NCBI GenBank assembly: GCA_029239975.1
Contig: JARBTX010000047.1
Coordinates: forward strand, 1 to 32,310
DNA from: Anaerocolumna sp.
Lineage (GTDB): Bacteria; Bacillota; Clostridia; Lachnospirales; Lachnospiraceae
Reading direction: 5' to 3'
DNA length: 32,310 bases
The number at the start of each line of letters is the position of its first letter. Within the stretch, counting starts at the first letter, position 1. Both the position numbers and the translations under genes were made by a program. Positions 24,600-32,310 of the stretch are shown piece after piece. The notes beneath the pieces are model-generated. The model searched no databases and had not been told where the DNA came from. It worked only from the letters and a program-made list of their open reading frames with translations.

Positions 24600-25385
24600 A
24601 TGAATGCAGATTATCACTTACACACATCCTTTTCAGACGACTCTGAATATGATATGGAAGAGCTTATAAAAAAGGCAATCAATATGAACCTTGATGAAAT
24701 ATGTTTTACAGAACATATCGATTACGGTGTCGATGGAGACCATGTGATTGATTATGATGCTTATTTTGATAGGATTCATCAACTAAGAGATAAATACAAA
24801 AGTAAAATTACAATAAAACAAGGTATTGAATTTGGAATTCAAAAACATACCATACCAAGATACGAGAATGACTTAAGTAAATATGACTTTGATTTTGTAA
24901 TTTTATCGAATCATCAAGTTAATGATCAACAATTTTGGAATGGTGAATATCAAGAAAATAAAACGCAAAAAGAAATTAACGTAGGGTATTATGAAGCAAT
25001 CTTAGATGTGATAGAGAATTTTACGGGTTATAGTGTATTAGGACACCTTGATATGGTAAAAAGATATGACAATTTTGGTATATACCCTGATGAGTTGGTG
25101 AAAGATTTGCTTATCTCAATATTAAAACGTGTCATTCAGGATGGGAAAGGAATAGAAATCAATACAAGTTGTTATCGTTATGGATTACCTGATTTAACAC
25201 CGTCTACTTATATTTTAAAGCTCTATCATGAGCTGGGTGGTAACATTATTACATTGGGTTCTGATACTCATTCGGAAGAACATCTTAGTTTCAAAATAGC
25301 AGAAGTAAGAGAAGTATTAAAGAACATAGGCTTTCGTCAATTCTGTACCTATAATAAGATGATTCCGACTTTTCATGACTTATAG
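24600..25385 (+). CDS. PHP-family histidinol-phosphatase-like enzyme
   Basis: A 261-aa PHP-domain metal-dependent phosphoesterase. Visible metal ligands are H6 and H8 (D-Y-H-L-H-T-S-F), H39 (F-T-E-H-I-D-Y-G), E77 (G-I-E-F-G), H105 (S-N-H-Q-V), H149 (L-G-H-L-D-M-V-K-R), and D222 and H224 (G-S-D-T-H-S). The order and length match HisK/HisJ-type histidinol-phosphate phosphatases, which remove phosphate in histidine synthesis. No other his genes are here, so the true substrate may be another small phosphoester. TTGGAGGA precedes the ATG. It may be expressed with the ROK-MFS operon, 113 bp upstream, or alone. A strong terminator follows. Confidence 0.88.
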   Translation: MNADYHLHTSFSDDSEYDMEELIKKAINMNLDEICFTEHIDYGVDGDHVIDYDAYFDRIHQLRDKYKSKITIKQGIEFGIQKHTIPRYENDLSKYDFDFVILSNHQVNDQQFWNGEYQENKTQKEINVGYYEAILDVIENFTGYSVLGHLDMVKRYDNFGIYPDELVKDLLISILKRVIQDGKGIEINTSCYRYGLPDLTPSTYILKLYHELGGNIITLGSDTHSEEHLSFKIAEVREVLKNIGFRQFCTYNKMIPTFHDL

Positions 25386-25421
25386 AAAATGACACAAATA
25401 TAAATATATTAATAAAAAGAA

Positions 25422-25467
25422 AGACGCTAATATTTCATTAATTTGAAATGTTAGCGTCTGTTTTTTT
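25422..25467 (+). terminator. Strong rho-independent terminator
   Basis: Residues 25422-25437 and 25444-25459 form a 16 bp stem (core AGACGCTAA with TTAGCGTCT, one G-T wobble), a 6-nt loop and a run of seven Ts. It closes the PHP gene. Confidence 0.92.
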
Positions 25468-25696
25468 CCATAGATAATTATAATCATACCAAACTTTATA
25501 TTAAAAGTCTAGTATTTTTTTCCAACTCTGGTAAGCTATAAATGATTCAAGAATCAAAAGGTTATAAATTAATTTAAGCCAATCAAATGTAGAATGAAAA
25601 ATACAAGAATAAACGAATGTAAGAAATGAGCGTTTTTAGAGAAAGAGTTTCAAAGTAAGAAATTTGAACGCGAATATTTGAAAGTGAGGTTGAAAA

Positions 25697-27490
25697 TTGA
25701 AATTAAGAAATAAGAAATACCACATACTTAATTATGTTACAATACCTATCGTTATTTCACCAATCCTTACCCTATTGTGTTTATTTAATAAGGTAATCGT
25801 AGCATTAATTCCCGTAATCCAAACGGTAATAACTGCTGATTTCGTTAACACAGTTTTAGGTATTTATAATGGTGAAATTAAAAAAGGTGCTATTTATTTA
25901 CCGTTATTCTACTTAATCTGCATCATACTTTATACTTATGTGAATGGAACACTTATTGGATTTGCTCAAATGAAACTAGAAATAAAATTAATGGAGTCAA
26001 TTCAAACATCTGTAATTGAAAAGCGTTCAAAGCTCGACTATTGGCTAATAGAGCATAATGATACCTGGGATTTGATTCATTTGGTTTGTAATAATAGTTC
26101 GGATCGAATAAAAAAAGGTTATTTTAATTTATTAGACGCAGGAACTAATTTGGTACGTGTTATTTCTATTTTAGTTTTATTATTTTATCAAATCTGGTGG
26201 TCTGCAATATTAATGTTTATTTTATTCCTTCCGTTGTTTGTTGTCATGCTACGTAGTGGTAAAAGTAATTACAAAGCTATAAAGGAAGCAAATAAGATCG
26301 AAAGAAAAGCAGATTATTTAAGAAACGTACTTCAAGGAAGAGAAAGTGTGGAAGAGCGAAGTTTATTTGGGTTTAGTAAGCAAATAAATGATAAATGGTA
26401 TGAATCTTATGAAAGTGCAAGAGCAATGGAAAAACTAGCATTAGTTAAAAATACTCTAAGCGTTAATGCTACTGGTATATCTACGATTATTATAGCTTTA
26501 ATCCTAATAGGTTCATTACTAAAGCCTTTAGGAAATGGAACTCTTTCCATTGGTATGTTTATAGGATTTGTACCCTCTATATTTAATTTAGTTCGAACTA
26601 TGTCAAAAGAATTTACACAAGTTACGATTAATTTAGCAAATGATCTAGAGTATATAAAAGATTTAAAAAAATTCATGGAATTACCGGAAACAGATGGAGC
26701 ACTTGATTTACCAAATGAAACCATACGAAAGATAGACCATATTACTATAAAGTTCATAAATGTTACCTTTTGTTATCCAGGTACAAACCGGACCATATTA
26801 AAAAACTTAACAATGACTTTATATCCAAATCGACATTATGCTCTTGTTGGATTAAATGGTGCTGGGAAGTCTACTATTACCAAACTTTTAACAGGCTTGT
26901 ATACCAATTATACGGGTGAAATTTTATTAGGTGATAAGAATATAAAAGACTTTTCACTAGCAGAGTTGAAAGGACTTTTCGGGTCGGTTTATCAGGATTT
27001 TGCAAGGTATTCTATTCCACTAAAAGATAGTATTCTATTAGGTAATATTAGAAAATTAGGTGATCTGAGTAAGTTAACTAAGGTAATAGATGATATGGAT
27101 TTAAAGCAAATTACATCAAGGTTATCAAATGGTTTTGAAACCCCCATTGGTAAAATTTTTGAAGGTGGAACGGATTTATCAGGTGGTGAATGGCAAAGAG
27201 TTGCAATTGCAAGAACACTGGTAAACGATGCAAAGATATTGATATTAGATGAACCAACTGCAGCACTTGATCCAGTAGCAGAAAGTAATATCTATGAATT
27301 ATTCCATCGTATAAGTATGGGAAAGTCAGCAATTTTTATTACTCACCGATTGGGAGCTGCAAAACTTACCGATGAAATATTAGTAATTGACGATGGAACA
27401 GTAAAAGAACAGGGTACTCACGACGAATTAATGGAACGTAATGGCATCTATTGTAATCTTTATCATAAGCAAAGGAGTTGGTATCAATGA
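25697..27490 (+). CDS. ABC exporter half-transporter (first of a pair)
   Basis: A 597-aa fused protein: six-helix exporter TMD (about 1-330) and an ATPase domain (about 345-590). Walker A is G385-L-N-G-A-G-K-S-T393, the signature is L494-S-G-G-E498, Walker B ends D518-E519 and the switch histidine is H550. The start is an unusual TTG at 25697 with GAGGT at 25686-25690; the next in-frame ATG is about 90 codons later and would remove the first two helices. It overlaps the second half-transporter by 13 nt. Together they should form a heterodimeric exporter, perhaps of a peptide or lipid-like substrate. No precursor peptide or modification gene is near. Confidence 0.92.
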   Translation: MKLRNKKYHILNYVTIPIVISPILTLLCLFNKVIVALIPVIQTVITADFVNTVLGIYNGEIKKGAIYLPLFYLICIILYTYVNGTLIGFAQMKLEIKLMESIQTSVIEKRSKLDYWLIEHNDTWDLIHLVCNNSSDRIKKGYFNLLDAGTNLVRVISILVLLFYQIWWSAILMFILFLPLFVVMLRSGKSNYKAIKEANKIERKADYLRNVLQGRESVEERSLFGFSKQINDKWYESYESARAMEKLALVKNTLSVNATGISTIIIALILIGSLLKPLGNGTLSIGMFIGFVPSIFNLVRTMSKEFTQVTINLANDLEYIKDLKKFMELPETDGALDLPNETIRKIDHITIKFINVTFCYPGTNRTILKNLTMTLYPNRHYALVGLNGAGKSTITKLLTGLYTNYTGEILLGDKNIKDFSLAELKGLFGSVYQDFARYSIPLKDSILLGNIRKLGDLSKLTKVIDDMDLKQITSRLSNGFETPIGKIFEGGTDLSGGEWQRVAIARTLVNDAKILILDEPTAALDPVAESNIYELFHRISMGKSAIFITHRLGAAKLTDEILVIDDGTVKEQGTHDELMERNGIYCNLYHKQRSWYQ

Positions 27491-29277
27491 AGCAAACAAA
27501 ATCGAAAAACATCTCAATGTTAAAAGCAGTGATTATAACAATCCCGCCTATGGTGAAAGCTGCTCCAATATTATTTATTTTGAATAGTCTAATTTCCATC
27601 CTGCATGGCATATCCTTTGCCTGGATAACAATATGTACTCAGAATTTTTTAGATAAAGCTGCAGTTTTTGCAAAGAATGAAATAAGCATACATAAAGTTA
27701 TATTTTCATTATCTGTTTTAGGTTTTGCTTATGTGGGTAATAAACTGTTAAATAGTATATTTGCCTTCATATACCGGATAGAAGGAAGAAAAGTACAAGG
27801 GAAGTTAACCTATCATTTTAATCATAAAGTCTCTAAATTATCTGCTATGTTATTTGAAGATATTTCATTTTTAGAAGACGAGATGAAAGCATATGAAGGA
27901 TTAAACAACTCTGTCTGGTTTTCCATGACGTTTCTATTAACCTTTACTTTTTATACCCCTTACTTTGTTTATTTGGCGACTTATCTATATTTAAAGCAAC
28001 CAGTATTGGTTTATTCTCTACTTTTAGCTTTTCTTCCCATGTTATTAAATCAAGTATTAAGAACGAGATTATTTATGAATCTATTAGATGAAATAACACC
28101 AATCAAACGTAAATATCAGTATTTTAATGATTGTATGACAAGTCGAGAATATTATAAAGAAACAAGGATGTTGGGAGCTTATTCCTATTTTAATCGTTAT
28201 TTCAAAGAAGCCCTTGTCTTAATGAATCGGTTAAGAATGAAAACTTTTACAAAAGCTAATCTTTTTGAATTGTCGATGAAATTTCTGACTGGATTAAGTT
28301 ATGCAGGTATTTTGTACTTATTATATTACTATGTGATTAGAGGTAACATAAGTATCGGTGTGTTTGTAGCTGTATTTACATCCATCGAACGATTATATGG
28401 CTTAATGCATGAACTTGTTTGTGATCATGTTACGTATCTAACTGAGGATCTAGCTGGTATTACGAAATATATTACGTTTATGAAACTTCCAGAACGTAAT
28501 GGGGAAGATAGTGATTTCATAGAAAATAAGGATTTAAAATTTAAGAACGTTTCCTTTAGTTATCCAGGTTCAAAAGATGCAGCAATTTCTAATATCTCAT
28601 TTCAAATAAAAGAATCAGAGACAATAGCTATCGTAGGAGAAAATGGTTCTGGTAAATCTACTTTAATTCGCTTATTAGTGGGGTTATATGAACCCACTAA
28701 AGGAGATATTTTCATTGGTAATATGAATACAAAAGAAACATCGCTTAGTAGTTTAGTAAAACCTATATCTGCAGTATTTCAAAAATTCCAGAGATATCAG
28801 CTATCGTTAAAAGATAACATTACAATCAGTGAACTTGGTAAACAACTGGATGTAAAAAAGTTAAATGATATACTAGAACAGTCTGGTTTAAATCCAAATG
28901 ACCCAATCTTTGAAAAAGGTTATGATACCATTTTATCTAGAGAATTTGATGGAGTGGAATTATCCGGTGGTTTATGGCAAAGAGTTGCGATAGCTAGGGG
29001 CTATAATAAAGATCATGAAATCATTGTTTTAGATGAACCAACAGCAGCCATCGATCCCGTAGAAGAATCTAGGGTTTATCAGCAATTTGCAGAGATTTGT
29101 AAAGATAAAACTGCGATTTTAGTAACGCACAGACTTGGTTCTGCAAAAATTGCTGATCGGATTTTCGTCATGAAAGGTGGTTCCTTGGTGGAAAGTGGAA
29201 CTCATGAAGAATTAAAAGCACAGAATGGAGAATATGCAAGGCTATATAGTTCTCAAGTGCAATGGTATTTTACTTAA
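27478..29277 (+). CDS. ABC exporter half-transporter (second of a pair)
   Basis: A 599-aa fused TMD-ATPase protein. Walker A is G387-E-N-G-S-G-K-S-T395, the signature is L495-S-G-G-L499, Walker B ends D519-E520 and the switch histidine is H551. Both ATPase sites of the pair keep the catalytic glutamate, so neither looks like the degenerate site found in some heterodimeric exporters. The ATG lies inside the first gene, with AAAGGAG just upstream, giving translational coupling. The two proteins align end to end and probably come from an old duplication. Confidence 0.92.
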   Translation: MVSMKQTKSKNISMLKAVIITIPPMVKAAPILFILNSLISILHGISFAWITICTQNFLDKAAVFAKNEISIHKVIFSLSVLGFAYVGNKLLNSIFAFIYRIEGRKVQGKLTYHFNHKVSKLSAMLFEDISFLEDEMKAYEGLNNSVWFSMTFLLTFTFYTPYFVYLATYLYLKQPVLVYSLLLAFLPMLLNQVLRTRLFMNLLDEITPIKRKYQYFNDCMTSREYYKETRMLGAYSYFNRYFKEALVLMNRLRMKTFTKANLFELSMKFLTGLSYAGILYLLYYYVIRGNISIGVFVAVFTSIERLYGLMHELVCDHVTYLTEDLAGITKYITFMKLPERNGEDSDFIENKDLKFKNVSFSYPGSKDAAISNISFQIKESETIAIVGENGSGKSTLIRLLVGLYEPTKGDIFIGNMNTKETSLSSLVKPISAVFQKFQRYQLSLKDNITISELGKQLDVKKLNDILEQSGLNPNDPIFEKGYDTILSREFDGVELSGGLWQRVAIARGYNKDHEIIVLDEPTAAIDPVEESRVYQQFAEICKDKTAILVTHRLGSAKIADRIFVMKGGSLVESGTHEELKAQNGEYARLYSSQVQWYFT

Positions 29278-29363
29278 TCAAAAATTTGCGTCATTTTAAT
29301 TATTATATAACAGTTATAATTATTTATTTAGAATATTATCATGTAAAATTAATCAGTTATAAC

Positions 29364-29392
29364 TTGTTTTAAATGAATAAGACTGTTAGAAT
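29364..29392 (+). promoter_or_regulatory. Promoter of the M3 peptidase gene
   Basis: TTGTTT (29364-29369) and TAGAAT (29387-29392) are 17 nt apart, with TGT before the -10 (extended -10). It sits about 45 nt upstream of the ATG at 29438. Confidence 0.5.
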
Positions 29393-29437
29393 AAGATAAC
29401 AACAATTGGTAATTATTAGAATATAAAGGAGAGTATT

Positions 29438-31144
29438 ATGTCTGATTTTAAGTTTACAACGCTAACCTATGAGCGACCAGATTTTGATTACTATGAAGCA
29501 AAAATGAAAGAATTAACCGATCAAATTAAGAATGCAAACGGATATAGTGAAGTTCAATCTATCTTTAACGAAGTACAAGAGTTATCTAACAACTTAGAGA
29601 CATTGGCTACCATAGCAATGGTACGTAATACCTTAGATACCACTGATGAATTCTACGAAAAAGAAGTAGAAATCATCAATGAACGTGCTGCCGAATCAGC
29701 GGCTTTTTCAACTGCATTTTACAAAGCAGTTTTAGAAAGTAAGTTTAGATCAGAGATAACAGATGAATTCGGCAAAGAATTTCTTGTAAGTATTCAAAGA
29801 GAAGTCGATCAGTTTAAAGAAGAATTAATTCCGTTTTTACAAAAAGAAGCCAAACTTACACAGAAATATCAAAAGTTAATGGCAACTGCACAGATTCCAT
29901 TTAATGGTAAAACACTTAATTTGTATGGTATCCAAAAGTATTTTGAAAACCCAGATAGGGATTTAAGAAAAGAAGCCTTTAAAGCTTACTCTGACTTTTA
30001 CCATAGTAATGAAACAGAGATGGAAGATATCTTTGATGAACTTATAAACATTAGAAATGAAATGGGTAAGGCACTTGGTTTTGATAATTTTATTCCACTT
30101 GGTTATATGCAACAAAAACGTAGCGATTATGGAGTAAATGAAGTTGCCGCATTCCGTGAACAAGTTAGAAAAGAAATCGTTCCATTATGTGAGAAATTAT
30201 ACGAAGCTCAGGCAAAGCGCATTGGTGTTGATAAATTAAAAGTGTTTGATGAAAAATTCATCTACCCTGATGGCAATGCAGAACCTATTGGGGATGAAGA
30301 CTATCTAGTAAAGGAAGCCAAAAAGATGTACCATGATTTAAGTCCGGAAACTGGTGAATTTATTGACTTTATGATTGACCATGATTTAATGGATTTAGCG
30401 AATAAACCAAATAAAGCATCCACAGGTTATATGACAGCATTACCTACATATAAAGCTCCGTTTGTATTTTCATGCTTTAACCATACCATATTCGATATGC
30501 AAGTATTAACTCATGAACTTGGTCATGCATTTGCTGGATATGAAGCAATGCGACATCAAAAAACATCCATCTTTTATATGGGTGGCACAGATATAGCAGA
30601 AATTCATTCCATGTCCATGGAACAATTTGCTTATCCTTATGCAGAGCAATTCTTTGGTAATGATGCAGATAAATTCCGATTTGCACATCTACAAGAAGCC
30701 GTTACTTTTGTTCCATTTGGTGTTGCTGTGGATGAATTCCAACATATTATGTATGAACATCCTGAATTAACAAAAAAAGAGCGTACTTATGAATGGCATA
30801 AGTTAGAAGAGAAGTATATGCCATGGCGAAGCTATGAGAATGATGAATTTATGGAACGTGGTGGATTCTGGTACCACAAGCTTCATATATTCTTATATCC
30901 TTTCTATTATATTAATTATACACTTACAACAATGGGTGCAATGGAATTTAAGAAGCGTTATATGGAGAACCCTGAACAGGCTTGGGAAGATTATCTAAAC
31001 CTATGTAGAGCAGGTTCAAGCAGAAGTTATTTAGAACTTTTAAAACTCGCAAATCTATCAATTCCATTTGAAGAAGGAAGTGTTGCAAATGCTATATCTT
31101 GTGCGAAAGACATCCTTCTTAATGAAATTGAGAAGTTGAAGTAA
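29438..31144 (+). CDS. M3-family oligoendopeptidase
   Basis: A 568-aa cytosolic zinc peptidase. The motif is H359-E-L-G-H363 in LTHELGHAFAGYE, and E388 in I-A-E-I-H-S-M-S-M-E is the expected third zinc ligand. The helical N-terminal region and its length match oligoendopeptidases of the PepF/M3B type, which cut short imported peptides. AAGGAGAG lies 6 nt before the ATG. It is a monocistronic housekeeping-type gene with an own extended -10 promoter, and is followed by hairpins. Confidence 0.93.
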   Translation: MSDFKFTTLTYERPDFDYYEAKMKELTDQIKNANGYSEVQSIFNEVQELSNNLETLATIAMVRNTLDTTDEFYEKEVEIINERAAESAAFSTAFYKAVLESKFRSEITDEFGKEFLVSIQREVDQFKEELIPFLQKEAKLTQKYQKLMATAQIPFNGKTLNLYGIQKYFENPDRDLRKEAFKAYSDFYHSNETEMEDIFDELINIRNEMGKALGFDNFIPLGYMQQKRSDYGVNEVAAFREQVRKEIVPLCEKLYEAQAKRIGVDKLKVFDEKFIYPDGNAEPIGDEDYLVKEAKKMYHDLSPETGEFIDFMIDHDLMDLANKPNKASTGYMTALPTYKAPFVFSCFNHTIFDMQVLTHELGHAFAGYEAMRHQKTSIFYMGGTDIAEIHSMSMEQFAYPYAEQFFGNDADKFRFAHLQEAVTFVPFGVAVDEFQHIMYEHPELTKKERTYEWHKLEEKYMPWRSYENDEFMERGGFWYHKLHIFLYPFYYINYTLTTMGAMEFKKRYMENPEQAWEDYLNLCRAGSSRSYLELLKLANLSIPFEEGSVANAISCAKDILLNEIEKLK

Positions 31145-31210
31145 TCTTTTCTTACATATAACCTAGACAAAATAACTAATTTTCCGTATAATATTTTTAA
31201 TTAATACGAA

Positions 31211-31241
31211 ATTCATTCTTATGAATGAATCAGTGTTTTTT
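31211..31241 (+). terminator. Hairpin terminator after the M3 peptidase
   Basis: ATTCATTC (31211-31218) pairs with GAATGAAT (31223-31230) over a TTAT loop, then five bases and a run of Ts. The gap before the T-run makes it moderate. Confidence 0.55.
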
Positions 31242-31256
31242 ATCATCAAAGCGTAT

Positions 31257-31306
31257 GGGGTCGTTGCAAAAACAGTAATTAAAGTATTTTGCAGCAACCC
31301 CTTTAC
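31257..31306. terminator. Second hairpin with GGGG/CCCC base
   Basis: GGGGTCGTTGCAAAA (31257-31271) pairs with TTTTGCAGCAACCCC (31287-31301) with two mismatches; the loop is 15 nt. Its tail is only TTTACATTT. It may back up the previous terminator. Confidence 0.5.
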
Positions 31307-31341
31307 ATTTAAAGAAGTAGAATAAATGATTGGAATAAAGT

Positions 31342-31599
31342 ATGGAACATTATAAGTATTTTCAGAATAATAGATGTGAATATTTCCCTTGTCACAAAGG
31401 AAAAGAAGAAGAATTTAATTGTATCTTTTGTTATTGTCCATTATACGCCTTAAAGGATCAATGTGGTGGTAACTTTGAATATTTAGAAAATGGAGTTAAA
31501 AGTTGCAAGGATTGCAATATCCCACACTCCAAAGATGGATATGAGTTTATACAAAAAAGAATTGATATGATAATTGAATTAGGAAAAAAAGAAAAATAA
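31342..31599 (+). CDS. Cysteine-rich small domain protein
   Basis: An 85-aa protein made almost entirely of the cysteine-rich small domain (PF04071-type): Y-F-Q-N-N-R-C-E-Y-F-P-C-H-K, then E-E-F-N-C-I-F-C-Y-C-P-L-Y-A-L, C-G-G-N-F, S-C-K-D-C and P-H. The eight cysteines plus histidines suggest metal binding. The family is often found fused to or near cobalamin-related genes in anaerobes, but none is near here. The ribosome site is weak (TGGAATAAAGT). It is followed after about 50 bp by the kinase-like gene. Confidence 0.88.
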   Translation: MEHYKYFQNNRCEYFPCHKGKEEEFNCIFCYCPLYALKDQCGGNFEYLENGVKSCKDCNIPHSKDGYEFIQKRIDMIIELGKKEK

Positions 31600-31650
31600 A
31601 GAGCAAATCAATCGTTAAAGTTACCTGTATAATAAGGAGATAATATAACA

Positions 31651-32310
31651 ATGGAAGACGATTTTAAGAGTACTTTAGAAATAAAAGAGCAGTCATATTA
31701 TGAAACCATAAAATCTGAACTTAATTTCTATATAAATAAGTGGAAATTAAGTAATTTAGAATTAATCGATGATGGTAGGGAAAGTTGCGTTTTAAAATGC
31801 TTTTCCGATGATTATGGTGATGTAATATTAAAAAAACGAAAAACAATTAAAGTAATAGAAGATGAATATAATACTCTAATACATTACGATGGAAAAAGAT
31901 TTTGCAAAGCTTATGATGCAGATAAAAATAGCGGTGTTTTACTAGAAGAACAAATTAAACCAGGGGCTGAGTTAATGAAAGTTGCATCCCTAGACCAAAG
32001 ACTCACTATATTTTGTTCATTACATAAAGGCCTACATATAGCACCAAGCACAATTGAAAAGTATCCAACTTATCTTGATTGGGTTAGTAACGCATCAAGC
32101 TATATGGAAACGAGAAAAGACCATTATGAACTAGCTTTACATATGAAAAAAGCAGAAGAGATTTGTAGAGAACTTTATAGGCTCTATCCAACGAAAATGC
32201 TTTTACATGGTGATTTGCACCATTATAATATACTTTTAAATCAACATAATGGATATATCATTATTGATCCAAAAGGAGTGATTGGTGATCCAATTTTTGA
32301 TATACCAAGA
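31651..32310 (+). CDS. Aminoglycoside phosphotransferase-like kinase, partial (3' cut)
   Basis: The frame opens at ATG 31651, with AAGGAGA upstream, and stays open to the window edge (220 codons). H186-G-D-L-H190-H-Y-N-I-L is the kinase catalytic loop and D206-P-K-G is the metal-binding motif that replaces DFG. The end (V-I-G-D-P-I-F-D-I-P-R) matches the streptomycin-6-kinase/hydroxyurea group of the aminoglycoside phosphotransferase fold. Such proteins phosphorylate small hydroxyl compounds, and many chromosomal members have no proven drug target. Resistance is not shown by this sequence. Confidence 0.85.
   Translation, partial: MEDDFKSTLEIKEQSYYETIKSELNFYINKWKLSNLELIDDGRESCVLKCFSDDYGDVILKKRKTIKVIEDEYNTLIHYDGKRFCKAYDADKNSGVLLEEQIKPGAELMKVASLDQRLTIFCSLHKGLHIAPSTIEKYPTYLDWVSNASSYMETRKDHYELALHMKKAEEICRELYRLYPTKMLLHGDLHHYNILLNQHNGYIIIDPKGVIGDPIFDIPR

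Noticed and set aside
25697..29277. Bacteriocin or lantibiotic export cluster
   Set aside because: The exporter pair has no peptidase domain at its N-termini, and I saw no small leader-peptide gene or modification enzyme within 2 kb.
31651..32310. Acquired antibiotic-resistance gene
   Set aside because: The fold matches aminoglycoside phosphotransferases, but the base composition matches its neighbours, no mobile element is near, and many chromosomal members have no resistance role.

Overview
The window is low-GC DNA with strong Shine-Dalgarno sites, AT-rich gaps, GTG and TTG starts beside ATG, and short functional clusters separated by hairpin terminators. It looks like chromosomal DNA of an anaerobic Clostridia-class Firmicute. 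A plant-polysaccharide-degrading Lachnospiraceae of the Lachnoclostridium phytofermentans type is my best guess from general resemblance; no search was run. I saw no rRNA, tRNA, CRISPR array, phage module or intact insertion sequence.

Region by region. 1-3200: leftward genes (DUF2441-like protein, small four-helix membrane protein, GNAT acetyltransferase coupled to a cysteine-rich DUF3795 protein), with a decayed gap holding an AraC-family tail, another gene remnant, a long perfect stem-loop and a 17-18 bp tandem array. 3300-6500: an ABC exporter split into TMD, NBD and TMD genes, followed by a coupled MerR regulator. 6500-7600: an unrecognised MCRFNL protein whose terminator arm has expanded into a 14 bp tandem array. 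7718-11854: a full-length Lhr-type helicase. 12173-15665: a cytosolic GH3 glycosidase coupled to an uncharacterised 343-aa protein. 15811-18506: a CDP-alcohol phosphatidyltransferase, a leftward single-pass membrane protein and a second, paralogous 340-aa protein. 18548-21921: a run of single genes (lipoprotein, Nudix hydrolase, membrane-anchored protein, HELGH metalloprotease, GNAT). 22280-25385: a ROK-type repressor overlapping an MFS transporter, then a PHP-family histidinol-phosphatase-like enzyme. 25697-29277: an overlapping pair of full-length ABC exporter half-transporters. 29438-32310: an M3 oligoendopeptidase, a cysteine-rich small-domain protein, and the first 220 codons of an aminoglycoside-phosphotransferase-like kinase that runs off the window.

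How the genes fit together. The clearest units are the split ABC/MerR locus (export plus effector-responsive control), the ROK/MFS pair (sugar-type uptake under a local repressor with palindromic sites at its promoter), the heterodimeric ABC pair, and the GH3/343-aa pair. The rest read as independent accessory or housekeeping genes. Gene decay is a theme: AraC, ferredoxin-like and GGDEF C-terminal fragments lie in intergenic gaps, and three of the 3' gaps carry short tandem repeats. The least explained content is the pair of paralogous 340-aa proteins and the MCRFNL protein.
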